A DNA stretch of 64,000 bases from Amycolatopsis orientalis DSM 40040 = KCTC 9412 (GCF_000478275.1 NZ_ASJB01000009.1:124001-188000), one strand, 5' to 3'. Positions 47,281-56,127 are shown, numbered from the stretch's first letter. Notes: a model not told the origin generated them from the letters alone. Program-made: numbers and translations.

Positions 47281-47681
47281 CGGCCACCCTCTTCCTGGGC
47301 GGCAGGCTCACCGAGTTCGGCCAGCACGCGCTGGGCGACGGCGAACGCCGCGTTGGCGGCCGGGGCGCCCGCGTAGACGGCGGTGTGCAGCAGGACCTCG
47401 GAGATCTCTTGCGCGGTGAGTCCATTGTGGACTGCTGCCCGGACGTGCATGGCGAGTTCGTCGTGGGCGTGCAACGCGGTGAGCGCGGCCAGGGTGACGC
47501 AACTGCGGGTCTTGCGGTCGAGGCCGTCACGCGACCAGACCGAACCCCACGCGCCCCGGGTGATGTAGTCCTGGAACGGGCGGCTGAACTCGGTGGTGCG
47601 GGCCACCGCGCGATCGACGTGCGCGTCTCCGAGGACTTCGCGGCGCACGCGCATCCCGGTCTCGTAGGCGTCGTCGCTCAT
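47277..47681 (-). CDS. pcaC: 4-Carboxymuconolactone decarboxylase (PcaC)
   Basis: Decarboxylates gamma-carboxymuconolactone to the beta-ketoadipate enol-lactone. 134 aa, stand-alone. Family motifs RDGLDRKTRSCVTLAAL, HVRAAVHNGLTAQEISEVLL and TAVYAGAPAANAAF are present. ATGA overlap with pcaD. The TAG stop lies in the right arm of the inverted-repeat element, so the original C-terminus may have differed by a few residues. Confidence 0.94.
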   Translation of the reverse strand: MSDDAYETGMRVRREVLGDAHVDRAVARTTEFSRPFQDYITRGAWGSVWSRDGLDRKTRSCVTLAALTALHAHDELAMHVRAAVHNGLTAQEISEVLLHTAVYAGAPAANAAFAVAQRVLAELGEPAAQEEGGR

Positions 47682-48457
47682 CGGACCTGCTCCAGATGGT
47701 CGAGGATCAGCGCGGTGAAGGGTTCGGGCTTTTCGAAGTTCCCCAGGTGCGCGGCGCCTTCGACGACTTCGAGCCGGGCGTCCGCGATACCGCCCGCGAT
47801 CACTTCGGCGTGCTCGACCGGGGTGGCCGGATCCTCGGATCCGGCGATGACCAGGGTCCGCGCCGCGATTTTGGGCAGGTCATCGACGAGGTCCATCTCT
47901 TCGATGGCCCGGCACGAGGCCGCGTAACCCTCGGCCGGGACCGCGGCGATCATCTCCCGCAGGTACGCCGCGCGGTCGGGATGGGCGGCCGCGTAGCCCG
48001 CCGTCACCCAGCGCCCGACTCCGGCCTCGGCGACCGCTCCGGTGCCGTGCTCCCGGACCGTCTCCGCCCGCTCCGCCCACATCCGCGGCGGTCCGAGTTT
48101 CGCGGACGTGCAGCACAGGACCAGGCTTTCGATCCGGTCCGGCGCGTGCGCGCCCAGCCACATCCCGGTCATCCCGCCGAGGGAGAGCCCGACGAAGTGG
48201 GCGCGTTCGGCGCCGTACTCGTCGAGCAGCGCGAGCACGTCACCGCCGAGGTCTTCGAGCGCGTACGGCCCAGGCGGCACCGGGGACGCGCCGTGCCCGC
48301 GGGTGTCGTAGCGGACCACCCGGAACCCTTTGTCCACCAAGGGTTTCACCTGTGGCTCCCACATGCGATGGTCACTGCCGAGCGATCCGCCGAACACCAC
48401 GACGGGACCGTCCGCGGGCCCCTCCGCGACACTGTGCACCTTCACCGGCTCGGACAT
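47678..48457 (-). CDS. pcaD: 3-Oxoadipate enol-lactonase (PcaD)
   Basis: Hydrolyses the enol-lactone to beta-ketoadipate. About 259 aa, alpha/beta hydrolase: GSLGSDHRMWEPQV, RYDTRGHGAS, nucleophile elbow GLSLGG and AAHLGNFEKPE with the catalytic His. Not fused to PcaC, unlike the PcaL of many actinobacteria. ATG 48457 is preferred; another in-frame ATG at 48472 would overlap pcaG by 8 bp. Confidence 0.93.
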   Translation of the reverse strand: MSEPVKVHSVAEGPADGPVVVFGGSLGSDHRMWEPQVKPLVDKGFRVVRYDTRGHGASPVPPGPYALEDLGGDVLALLDEYGAERAHFVGLSLGGMTGMWLGAHAPDRIESLVLCCTSAKLGPPRMWAERAETVREHGTGAVAEAGVGRWVTAGYAAAHPDRAAYLREMIAAVPAEGYAASCRAIEEMDLVDDLPKIAARTLVIAGSEDPATPVEHAEVIAGGIADARLEVVEGAAHLGNFEKPEPFTALILDHLEQVR

Positions 48458-48464
48458 CGAAGAC

Positions 48465-49013
48465 CTAGACATCGAAGAACACCGTCTCCCCCTCGCCCTG
48501 CAGGCGGATGTCGAACCGGTAGCCGTCGCCCGTCCGGGCGGCGATCAGCGTGCCCCGGCGGGTCTCCGGGACCGAAGCCAGCACCGGATCCGCGGAATTG
48601 TCGCTGTCCTCGAAGTAGATCCGGGTGACGACGCGGTGCAGAAGACCGCGGGCGAGCACCGAGACGTCGATATGGGGTGCCTGGGTGCTCCCCGCCGGAC
48701 CAGGTACGGCGCCGGGTTTGATCGTCCGGATCTCGTAGTTGCCGTCCGGATCGGTCGGACAGCGTCCGAAGCCCCGGAACCCGCTCGCGACCGCTCCCCG
48801 CGGATCGTCGGGGTGATCGAACCGGCCGTCGGCGTCGGCCTGCCAGGTCTCGATCATCGCGTCCGGCACCGGATCGCCCGCGCCGTCGAGGATCCGGCCG
48901 TGGATGCGGATCGCGCCCGGCTCGTCCGCGGGGACGACGTCCGGCCCGTCCGGCCAGGGCAGGCCGATGGACAGGTACGGGCCGACGGTCTGGGAAGGCG
49001 TCGTCTCCGGCAT
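48465..49013 (-). CDS. pcaG: Protocatechuate 3,4-dioxygenase alpha subunit
   Basis: 182 aa. Opening TPSQTVGPYLSIGLPW is the PcaG hallmark; MIETWQADADGRF and APHIDVSVLARGLLHR follow. The alpha subunit lacks the full iron-ligand set and pairs with PcaH, which binds Fe(III). Start overlaps the pcaH stop by one base (TGATG). Confidence 0.95.
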   Translation of the reverse strand: MPETTPSQTVGPYLSIGLPWPDGPDVVPADEPGAIRIHGRILDGAGDPVPDAMIETWQADADGRFDHPDDPRGAVASGFRGFGRCPTDPDGNYEIRTIKPGAVPGPAGSTQAPHIDVSVLARGLLHRVVTRIYFEDSDNSADPVLASVPETRRGTLIAARTGDGYRFDIRLQGEGETVFFDV

Positions 49014-49747
49014 CAGTGCTCGTCCTCCTCGTCCTCGAACACCGACGCCTCGCGGCCGCGGACGACGATGTCGAACTGGAAGGCCAGGGCCCACTCGGCT
49101 TCGGTGCGGTCGAGGTCGAACCGGGCGATCATCCGCTGCCGCGCCTTCTCGTCCGGGATGGAGTTGAAGATCGGGTCCTGCGGGAACAGCGGGTCTTCCG
49201 GGAAGTACATCTGCGTGACCAGCCGCTGCGTGAACGCGCTGCCGAAGACGGAGAAGTGGATATGCGCCGGCCGCCAGGCGTTGTCGTGGTTCTTCCACGG
49301 ATACGCGCCCGGCTTGATGGTGGTGAAGGTATAGCGGCCTTCGCCGTCCGTCAGCGTCCGGCCCGCGCCGTCGAAGTTGGGGTCGATCGGTGACGGCCAG
49401 CGGTCGCCGGTGTGCCGGTACCGCCCGCCCGCGTTCGCCTGCCAGATCTCCACGAGCGAATCCCGGATCGGCCGTCCGTCGCCGTCGAGCAGCCGTCCGG
49501 TGACGATGATCCGCTGCCCCTGCGGCTCACCCGCGTGTCCCCGGGTGAGGTCGTTGTCGAACTCGCCGATCCGCCCCGGCCCCAGCGCGGGCCCGGTGAC
49601 CTCGGTCAGCAGATGCGGGAGCACGATCAGCGGCTCCTTGGGGTGCCGCAGCGCCGTCGACCGGTAGCCGGCGTGGTCCAGCGGCGGATGCGTCCCCTCC
49701 GGATCGCGCCGGTAGCGCGGGAGCCTCAGTTCTGCGGGTGCGGACAT
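49013..49747 (-). CDS. pcaH: Protocatechuate 3,4-dioxygenase beta subunit
   Basis: Catalytic, iron-binding subunit of the ring-cleaving dioxygenase, 244 aa. The tyrosines in GGRYRH and PGAYPW and the histidines in WRPAHIHFSVFG fit the two-Tyr two-His Fe(III) site. Start ATG 49747 is 29 bp after the pcaF stop. Together with PcaG it opens protocatechuate to 3-carboxymuconate. Confidence 0.96.
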   Translation of the reverse strand: MSAPAELRLPRYRRDPEGTHPPLDHAGYRSTALRHPKEPLIVLPHLLTEVTGPALGPGRIGEFDNDLTRGHAGEPQGQRIIVTGRLLDGDGRPIRDSLVEIWQANAGGRYRHTGDRWPSPIDPNFDGAGRTLTDGEGRYTFTTIKPGAYPWKNHDNAWRPAHIHFSVFGSAFTQRLVTQMYFPEDPLFPQDPIFNSIPDEKARQRMIARFDLDRTEAEWALAFQFDIVVRGREASVFEDEEDEH

Positions 49748-49775
49748 GCTGTTCCCTCCAGCGCGGGTCAGTGGA

Positions 49776-50954
49776 TCACTGGGCTTCGAGGACGACGGCC
49801 AGCCCCTGGCCGACACCGATGCAAATGGCGGCCAGCCCCCACCGGCCGCCGGTGCGGCGGAGGTGATGGGCCAGTGTGCCGAGGATCCGGCCGCCGGAGG
49901 CGCCCAGCGGATGCCCGATCGCGATCGCGCCGCCGTTGACGTTGACGATCTCCGGGTCGAGCTTCGACCAGTCGCGCAGGCAGGCCAGCGACTGCGCGGC
50001 GAACGCCTCGTTCAGTTCCACGGCCGCCAGGTCGTCCCAGCCGATCCCGGCGCGTTCCAAAGCGATCTCGGCCACGCGCACCGGCCCGATGCCGAAGACG
50101 TCGGGATCGACGCCCGCCGCGCCCCGGCCGGCGATCCGGGCCAGTGGCGCCTTGCCGAGCCGTTTCCCGGCCGCCTCGTCACCGAGCAGCAACGCGGACG
50201 CGCCGTCGTTCAGCGGCGAGGCGTTCGCGGCCGTGACCGTCCCTTGTGGACGGAAGACGGGTTTGAGCTTCGCGAGCTTCTCCGGGTCGGAATCCGGCCG
50301 GATGCCTTCGTCACGGGTGAGCTCGACACCCTCGACGGGCACGACGTGATCGTCGTAGAAGCCCTCGTCCCAGGCGCGGGCGGCGTTGACGTGGCTGCGG
50401 ACGGCGAACGCGTCCTGTTCGTCACGGCCGATGCCGTAGCGCTCGGCGAGCAGTTCGGTGGACTCGCCGAGCGAGACCGTCCACTGCCCGGGCATCTTCG
50501 GGTTGACCATGCGCCAGCCCAGCGCGGTGGAGTACAGCGTCTGGTTGCCGGCGGGGAACGCCTTCTCCGGTTTCTGCATGACCAGCGGCGAACGGCTCAT
50601 CGACTCGACCCCGCCCGCGACCGCGAGCGACGCGTCACCGACCTGGACCGACCGGCTCGCCTGCATGACCGCGTCGAGCCCGGAACCGCACAGCCGGTTG
50701 ACCGTGGCACCGGGAACGCTCGTCGGCCAGCCCGCCAGCAGCGCCGCCATCCGCGCGACGTTGCGGTTGTCCTCACCCGCGCCGTTGGCGTCGCCGAGCA
50801 CCACCTCGTCCACGGTGGCCGGATCGAGATCGTTGCGCTCGGCCAGGGCCCGCAGCACGGTGGCGGCGAGGTCGTCCGGGCGGACCCCGGACAGCGCGCC
50901 GCCGTACTTGCCGAACGGGGTACGGATGGCGTCGAACAGGAAGACGTCGGTCAT
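49776..50954 (-). CDS. pcaF: Beta-ketoadipyl-CoA thiolase (PcaF)
   Basis: Last step: splits beta-ketoadipyl-CoA to succinyl-CoA and acetyl-CoA. 392 aa. Active-site Cys in NRLCGSGLDA (near 90), GGAIAIGHPLGASG with the catalytic His and AICIGVGQG with the second Cys. Start MTDVFLFDAIRTPFGKYGG is typical of PcaF/PaaJ. ATGA overlap with pcaJ. Confidence 0.95.
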   Translation of the reverse strand: MTDVFLFDAIRTPFGKYGGALSGVRPDDLAATVLRALAERNDLDPATVDEVVLGDANGAGEDNRNVARMAALLAGWPTSVPGATVNRLCGSGLDAVMQASRSVQVGDASLAVAGGVESMSRSPLVMQKPEKAFPAGNQTLYSTALGWRMVNPKMPGQWTVSLGESTELLAERYGIGRDEQDAFAVRSHVNAARAWDEGFYDDHVVPVEGVELTRDEGIRPDSDPEKLAKLKPVFRPQGTVTAANASPLNDGASALLLGDEAAGKRLGKAPLARIAGRGAAGVDPDVFGIGPVRVAEIALERAGIGWDDLAAVELNEAFAAQSLACLRDWSKLDPEIVNVNGGAIAIGHPLGASGGRILGTLAHHLRRTGGRWGLAAICIGVGQGLAVVLEAQ

Positions 50955-51706
50955 GCGCTCGCCCTTGTGAGGTCTCGGAGGATGCGGAGTTCTGCCTCGG
51001 TCGGCGCCGGGGTGGTTCCCAGGTCGGCCGCCACCTTCAGTTTCCACCCGGTCGCGGCGACGACCTGATCGACCTCGATCCCGGGATGCAGCTCGGTGAG
51101 CGTGAGCTCGGCCGTCTCGGGATCGGGCCGCATCAGGCCGAGGTCGGTGACCACCAGCGTCGGCCCGGCACCGGGGAGGCCGAGCCGCTCGCGGTCGCCC
51201 TTGCCGGTGCCGTGGCCGAACGACGTCACGAAATCGACCTTCTCGACGAACGTGCGGGTGCTCTGCCGCAGCACCACGAACACCTCGCGGCAGGACGCGG
51301 CGATCTCCGGTGCGCCACCCGCGCCGGGCAGGCGCACCTTCGGGTTGGCGTAGTCGGGCCCGATGACGGTGGTGTTGATGTTGCCGAATTTGTCCAGCTG
51401 GGCGGCGCCGAGGAAACCGACGTCGATCCGGCCGGGCTGGAGCCAGTAGTTGAAGACCTCCGGAACGCTGACCACGGCGTCCGCGGTGTCGGCGAGTTCG
51501 CCGTCGCCGATGGACAGCGGGAGACGGGACGGTTTGGCGCCGAGGCAGCCGGATTCGTAGATCAGCGTGAGGTTCGGCGCGTGCCCGCGCCGGGCGAGGT
51601 TCGCGGCCGTGCTCGGGAGGCCGATGCCCACGAAACAGGACATCCCGTCGCCGAGCGCGCGAGCGGCGGCGACACTCATCATCTCGTCGGAGGTGTACTC
51701 GGTCAT
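50951..51706 (-). CDS. pcaJ: 3-Oxoadipate CoA-transferase subunit B
   Basis: 251 aa. GIGLPSTAANLARR and LIYESGCLG, the latter carrying the catalytic Glu of CoA-transferase B subunits, are present. Works with PcaI to move CoA from succinyl-CoA to beta-ketoadipate. The C-terminus is about 30 residues longer than short PcaJ forms. ATGA overlaps on both sides. Confidence 0.94.
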   Translation of the reverse strand: MTEYTSDEMMSVAAARALGDGMSCFVGIGLPSTAANLARRGHAPNLTLIYESGCLGAKPSRLPLSIGDGELADTADAVVSVPEVFNYWLQPGRIDVGFLGAAQLDKFGNINTTVIGPDYANPKVRLPGAGGAPEIAASCREVFVVLRQSTRTFVEKVDFVTSFGHGTGKGDRERLGLPGAGPTLVVTDLGLMRPDPETAELTLTELHPGIEVDQVVAATGWKLKVAADLGTTPAPTEAELRILRDLTRASA

Positions 51707-52512
51707 GCCTTCACTCCAGTCAGCTCGTCGAGCCAGCGGGTGAAGCTCTCCCTGTCCCGGCCGATCGCGTCCCAAGCCTGGTAGGCGTCGTTGTCCCGTT
51801 CGTAGTACCCCGCCGCGTACGACGGCTTCGCGCCGCCGGGTACCTCGGCGACCGCGGTGACCGCCCACGAGGGCAGCACGATCGCACCCGGCCGGGGCTC
51901 CAGTTCGTCCACGACCTCCTCCACGGTGACCAGCGACCGCTTCGCCGCCAGCACCGCCTCCTTCTGCACGCCCGTGATCCCCCAGATCTGGACGTTGCCG
52001 GACCGGTCGGCGCGCTGGGCGTGCACGATCGACACGTCCGGGTTGAGGGCGGGGACAGCGGCGAGTCGCTCGCCGGTGAACGGGCAGGTGATGGGTTTGA
52101 TCGTGTCGGTGTGCGCGGGAAGATCGGTGCCGGTGTAGCCACGCAGGACGGCGAACGGCAGGCCCGAGGCGCCGGCGACGTACCGGTTCGCCATCCCCGC
52201 GTGACTGTGTTCCTCTATCTCCAGTGGTACCGGCCAGGAATGCTGGACCGCGTCACGGAAGCGGTGCAATGAACCGACTCCCGGGTTGCCGCCCCACGAG
52301 AAGATCAGCTTGCTCGCGCAGCCGGCGCCGATGAGCTGGTCGTAGACGATGTCCGGGGTCATGCGCACCAGCGTCAGCCCGGTGCGGCGCTGGCGGATGA
52401 TCTCGTGGCCGGCGGCGACGGGGATGAGGTGCGTGAAACCCTCGAGCGCGACGGTGTCCCCGTCGTGCACCAGCCGTGCCACGGCCTCCTTCAACGACAG
52501 CAGCTCCGCCAT
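51703..52512 (-). CDS. pcaI: 3-Oxoadipate CoA-transferase subunit A
   Basis: 269 aa. DGDTVALEGFTHLIPVAAGH and SWGGNPGVGSLHRF are family motifs of the A subunit. First gene of the pca operon: ATG 52512 preceded by GGGAGTGGGG. The order pcaI-J-F-H-G-D-C is unlike the common actinobacterial pcaHGBL order, and no pcaB is present in the window. Confidence 0.94.
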   Translation of the reverse strand: MAELLSLKEAVARLVHDGDTVALEGFTHLIPVAAGHEIIRQRRTGLTLVRMTPDIVYDQLIGAGCASKLIFSWGGNPGVGSLHRFRDAVQHSWPVPLEIEEHSHAGMANRYVAGASGLPFAVLRGYTGTDLPAHTDTIKPITCPFTGERLAAVPALNPDVSIVHAQRADRSGNVQIWGITGVQKEAVLAAKRSLVTVEEVVDELEPRPGAIVLPSWAVTAVAEVPGGAKPSYAAGYYERDNDAYQAWDAIGRDRESFTRWLDELTGVKA

Positions 52513-52544
52513 CCCCACTCCCGGATCGTTCGGATCGCGCACAC

Positions 52545-52563
52545 ATGTTCTGCATATGAACAT
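52545..52563 (-). promoter_or_regulatory. Palindromic operator upstream of pcaI
   Basis: ATGTTC-TGCATAT-GAACAT, perfect 6-bp arms, 33 bp before the pcaI start. Position suits the IclR-type regulator encoded at the other end of the operon. Assignment inferred. Confidence 0.6.
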
Positions 52564-52599
52564 AGCACAGTCGACCGGAGAGTGGGCCGGTGAAAAGTG

Positions 52600-52967
52600 A
52601 GTCCGCGAAGGAGACCCGGTCTCGACCCGTTCGAAAGGCGCGGTGCTCAGGCACGGCGACACGATCAGCTTGTGGTCGGGATCGGGACCCCAGCAGTAGC
52701 CCTCACCCGCGTGGCCCACCCGGAAACCCCCTTGCTTTCCGGGAAGAGACCACGCGCGTCGAAGGTGAACCGGACGTCCTGGCCGTCCTTGCGCAGCATC
52801 TTGGCGCTGCCGGTCAGGCTCGGTTCGGACGGCTTCCCCTTGCCCTCTTTCGCCCCCGACGCCAGACCCTGCGCGACGAGGGTCGCGGCGATGACCATCC
52901 CGGCACGCCGGGTGGTGGCGACTCCCCGCACAGGGGAAGCGCCTCCCCTCACAGCAGGGATTCTCAC
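52600..52967 (-). pseudogene. Frameshifted remnant of a small secreted protein gene
   Basis: From GTG 52967 the frame gives a signal-like N-terminus (MVIAATLVAQGLASGA), then LTGSAKMLRKDGQDVRFTF and FPESKG. It then breaks at a run of five C (52727-52731). Adding one base restores SKGGFRVGHAGEGYCWGPDP and an open frame that continues without a stop into pcaI. The right end is therefore arbitrary. I do not recognise a named family; similar short secreted actinobacterial proteins come to mind. Could also be an assembly error. Confidence 0.5.
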
Positions 52968-53004
52968 GTTTGGGATACCAACTGTCGCCCACTAGGCTGA
53001 CGCC

Positions 53005-53970
53005 GTGACCTCGACGATCGCGGTGACCCGGTGGATTCCCGACGAAGCGCTGAAAGTGCTCGCCGAAGCCGGGGAGGTGAAACTGTCGCGCGCCGACCGG
53101 CCGCTGACGCCGCAGGAACTGCGCGAGTTCGTCCAGGGCGCGTCCGCGATCGTCGGCATGCTGCACGACCGGATCGACGGTGCGGTGGCCGACGCGGCGG
53201 GCCCGGCGTTGAAGGTCGTGGCGAACGTGGCCGTCGGCTACGACAACATCGACGTCCCGGCGCTGGCCGGACGCGGCATCACCGTCACCAACACCCCCGG
53301 CGTGCTCACCGACGCCACCGCGGATCTGGCGTTCGGGCTGATCCTCGCGGTCACGCGACGGCTCGGCGAGGGCGAACGATTGATCCGCTCGCGTACGCCG
53401 TGGTCGTTCCACCTGGGTTTCCTGCTCGGTTCCGGACTGCAGGACAAGACGCTCGGCATCGTGGGGCTCGGCCAGATCGGGCAGGCGGTCGCGCGGCGGG
53501 CGCTCGGTTTCGGGATGCGGATCGTCTACTCAGGACGGTCGCGGGCCGCCGAAGAGGTCGAGAAGACCTTGGGCGCGGAGTACGTGCCCTTCCGTGAGCT
53601 GCTGGAAACCGCCGACGTGGTCTCGCTGCACTGCCCCCTGACCCCGCAGACCCGGCACCTCATCGACGCGGACGCGCTGAAGACGATGAAACCGGGCGCC
53701 TTCCTGATCAACACCACGCGCGGGCCCGTCGTCCACGAGGCGGCGCTGGCGGACGCGCTCGAGGCCGGCGAGATAGCCGGAGCGGGCCTCGATGTCTTCG
53801 AGGCCGAACCCGACGTCGAACCGCGCCTGCTGGATCGCGAAAACGTCGTCTTGACGCCGCACCTCGGATCGGCGACGGTCGAGACCCGTACTGCCATGGC
53901 CGTGCTCGCGGCCGAGAACGTCGCGTCGGTGCTCACCGGCGGAAACCCGCTGACGGAGGTTCGTCCATGA
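53005..53970 (+). CDS. D-2-hydroxyacid dehydrogenase (glyoxylate/hydroxypyruvate reductase type)
   Basis: 321 aa. NAD(P) motif GIVGLGQIGQAVARR (about residues 151-165) and the catalytic Arg, Glu and His lie in NTTRGPVVHE, AGLDVFEAEP and LTPHLGSATVETR. Probably reduces glyoxylate or hydroxypyruvate. It overlaps the glycerate kinase gene by 4 bp; together they would turn hydroxypyruvate into phosphoglycerate, which fits this subfamily. Confidence 0.9.
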   Translation: MTSTIAVTRWIPDEALKVLAEAGEVKLSRADRPLTPQELREFVQGASAIVGMLHDRIDGAVADAAGPALKVVANVAVGYDNIDVPALAGRGITVTNTPGVLTDATADLAFGLILAVTRRLGEGERLIRSRTPWSFHLGFLLGSGLQDKTLGIVGLGQIGQAVARRALGFGMRIVYSGRSRAAEEVEKTLGAEYVPFRELLETADVVSLHCPLTPQTRHLIDADALKTMKPGAFLINTTRGPVVHEAALADALEAGEIAGAGLDVFEAEPDVEPRLLDRENVVLTPHLGSATVETRTAMAVLAAENVASVLTGGNPLTEVRP

Positions 53971-55094
53971 CTCGTGTGGTCATCGCGCCCGACAAGTTCA
54001 AGGGAAGCCTGACCGCGGTCGAGGCCGCGGCCGCGATCGCCCACGGCGTCCGCGACGCGCTGCCCGAGGCCGAAGTCTCCGCCTGCCCGGTCGCGGACGG
54101 CGGGGAGGGCACGCTGGACGTCCTCGTCGCGGCCGGTGGCCGTCTCGTGGAGGTTCCCGTCCGCGGGCCGCTCGACGACACCGTCGACGCGCGCTACGTG
54201 CTGCTCGACGGAACGGCCTACATCGAGTCGGCCCGCGCGTGCGGGATCGAGTTCGTCGAGCCGAGCCCGGAGGTGGCGCTGGCCGCGCACACCTGGGGCG
54301 TCGGCGAACTCCTCGCCCACGCGCTCGACAACGGCGCGCGGCGGCTCGTGCTGACCGTCGGCGGCACCGCGAGCACCGACGGCGGCGCCGGGATGCTGGC
54401 GGCGCTCGGCGCGGGGGTGTTCGACGCGTTCGGCGCACCGGTCGGACTCGGCGGCGGCACGCTGGGCCGCGTCGCCTCGGCCGAACTCGGCCCGGTGCGC
54501 GAACGGCTCGGCTCGGTGCGGGTGGCAGTCGCCACCGACGTGACGAATCCGCTGCTCGGATCGCGGGGTGCGGCCGCGGTCTTCGGTCCGCAGAAGGGTG
54601 CGGGACCACGTGAAGTCGAGCAGCTGGACGGAGCGCTGGCCCGTTGGGCGCAAGCGTTGCGGAACGCCGGGACCCCCGACGTCTCCGACATCCCGGGAGC
54701 GGGCGCGGGCGGCGGGGTCGCGGCGGGGGCCATCGCGGGACTCGGCGCGACGGTCGAATCCGGTTTCCAGCTCATCGCCGGGCTCACCGGGGTCGCGGGC
54801 GCCATCGAACGCGCCGATCTGGTCATCACCGGGGAAGGCTCACTGGACGAGCAAAGTCTCGACGGCAAGGCCCCGGCGGGTATCGCGGCCCGTGCGAAGG
54901 AGCACTCGGTGCCGCTGATGGTGCTGGCCGGGCGGATCCAGCTGGACGAGACCCAGCTCGCCGGCCTCGGGGTCGTGGGCAGCGCCGCCCTGATCGACCA
55001 CGCGCCTTCGCTCGACCACGCGCGTGCGCACGCGGCGGAACTGCTGCGCGAGCGGGCCGGCGAGCTGGTCCGTGCCTGGGCCCGGACTTATTGA
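53967..55094 (+). CDS. Glycerate kinase
   Basis: 375 aa, GarK/GlxK-type two-domain kinase making phosphoglycerate from D-glycerate. APDKFKGSLTAVEAA (N-terminal), PVADGGEGTLDVLV, GGTASTDGGAGMLAALGA and VITGEGSLDEQSLDGKAP are hallmarks. ATGA overlap with the reductase gene. Followed by a repeat-rich non-coding stretch. Confidence 0.93.
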   Translation: MTRVVIAPDKFKGSLTAVEAAAAIAHGVRDALPEAEVSACPVADGGEGTLDVLVAAGGRLVEVPVRGPLDDTVDARYVLLDGTAYIESARACGIEFVEPSPEVALAAHTWGVGELLAHALDNGARRLVLTVGGTASTDGGAGMLAALGAGVFDAFGAPVGLGGGTLGRVASAELGPVRERLGSVRVAVATDVTNPLLGSRGAAAVFGPQKGAGPREVEQLDGALARWAQALRNAGTPDVSDIPGAGAGGGVAAGAIAGLGATVESGFQLIAGLTGVAGAIERADLVITGEGSLDEQSLDGKAPAGIAARAKEHSVPLMVLAGRIQLDETQLAGLGVVGSAALIDHAPSLDHARAHAAELLRERAGELVRAWARTY

Positions 55095-55131
55095 GAGGTA
55101 GGGCGAACGCGGCTTGATCGACTCGATGTCG

Positions 55132-55178
55132 TGAAGGTCCCCTTGCCTACCCTCAAGGTAGCGAAGGAGGCCTTCACT
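55132..55178. terminator. Imperfect hairpin after the glycerate kinase gene
   Basis: GTGAAGG (55132-55138) pairs with CCTTCAC (55172-55178), with a further partly paired CCTTGCCTACC/GGTAGCGAAGG inside. 38 bp beyond the stop codon. Probable terminator of a repeated type. Confidence 0.55.
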
Positions 55179-55202
55179 ACTTGGCGACCTACGTGGGACT
55201 CC

Positions 55203-55350
55203 CTCACGACCACCTCGCGAAATCGCACAAACGACCCAAGCCGGACACTTATCTTCACAAGAGTGTCTCTCGGAGCCCGCGGCCCGGCTTCCTTCAGCCA
55301 GTCCGGACGCTTGCCGGAGCACGACATCTTTGACTTACCCCTCAATAGAA
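55203..55350 (-). repeat. 148-bp dispersed repeat, copy 2 (inverted)
   Basis: Reverse-complement relative of 14584-14731 with about 15 differences and a 2-base deletion. It fills most of the gap between the glycerate kinase gene and the HesB-like gene. With the hairpin at 55132 it explains this otherwise empty 274-bp region. Confidence 0.75.
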
Positions 55351-55368
55351 AGCCTGAACCCGCCGGGC

Positions 55369-55680
55369 TCAGGCGCCAGGCTGGGGCTGAGCCTGCGGGA
55401 GTACGGCGAAGGCGACTTCGCCGGTCTCGTCCTGCTGGACGTCGAGCACCTTGTCATCGAGCAGCGCGGCGGCTTCCGGCTCCAAGAACACCTTGGGGCC
55501 GCCGTCCGCGCCGAGCACCCTGTCGCCGCTTTCCGGCTGCGGGGCAACGGAAACCGCGAGCTGCGGACTGTCTCCCTGCTGGGAATGCATCGCGAAGCGC
55601 AGCCCGCTGCTGTCCTCGGATCCCTCCTGCGCGGTCAGTGCGGTGATCGCCTCGGCGGCGGCTTCGGTGACTGTAAGCAT
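55369..55680 (-). CDS. HesB/IscA-fold protein without cysteines
   Basis: 103 aa; ATG 55680 gives MLTVTEAAAEAITALTAQ, the A-type Fe-S carrier opening, and VFLEPEAAALLDDKVLDV matches the HesB core. The three conserved cysteines of IscA/HesB are all absent (no Cys in the protein), so it should not carry a cluster in the usual way. Actinobacteria often have such HesB-like proteins. Monocistronic; role unknown. Confidence 0.75.
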   Translation of the reverse strand: MLTVTEAAAEAITALTAQEGSEDSSGLRFAMHSQQGDSPQLAVSVAPQPESGDRVLGADGGPKVFLEPEAAALLDDKVLDVQQDETGEVAFAVLPQAQPQPGA

Positions 55681-55761
55681 CTCTGCCCTTCCTTCGTCGC
55701 GGTCTTGCACTTGACGGACCACGCTAGGGGGTAGCGGCATGGCCTGCCGTCTGAGTGAAGA

Positions 55762-55977
55762 TCATTTTTCGCCGACGTCCGGCTCCTCCTCCGCCAGCCG
55801 CATCGCGTGCGACTCGCCTTCGCGGATCTCCGCCGGCGTCGTCCCGAACCGGTCGGCGCCACTCCAGTGCTCGGGCGGCTCGACGCCTTCTTCGAGCGGA
55901 TCGACGCGGAGTTCGTCCTCATCGAGCGCCTCACTGGGCGGCAACGTTTCCGGCTCGGCCGTCTCTTCGTCGCTCAT
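55762..55977 (-). CDS. Small acidic conserved protein (DUF5709-like)
   Basis: 71 aa, very acidic. LPPSEALDEDELRVDPLEEG, DRFGTTPAEIREGES and LAEEEPDV fit a common actinobacterial small protein of unknown function, which I recall as DUF5709. No membrane segment. Not clearly in an operon. Confidence 0.75.
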   Translation of the reverse strand: MSDEETAEPETLPPSEALDEDELRVDPLEEGVEPPEHWSGADRFGTTPAEIREGESHAMRLAEEEPDVGEK

Positions 55978-56111
55978 CAGCCGCTCCCTCCTCGTCGGAC
56001 GTTGGCCGGGGCGTGCTGTACTCGACCCGGTCCCTGTGGCCTACCCGATGCCGCCGGAGACCAAACGACGGCGCTGTCGCGGGGATCACAGTTCTCAGCA
56101 GCTTTATTAGC

Positions 56112-56127
56112 TTCACAAGTTTGTGAA
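56112..56127. promoter_or_regulatory. Palindrome upstream of gtrA
   Basis: TTCACAA-GT-TTGTGAA, perfect 7-bp arms, 21 bp before the GtrA start. Possible operator; regulator unknown. Confidence 0.45.
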
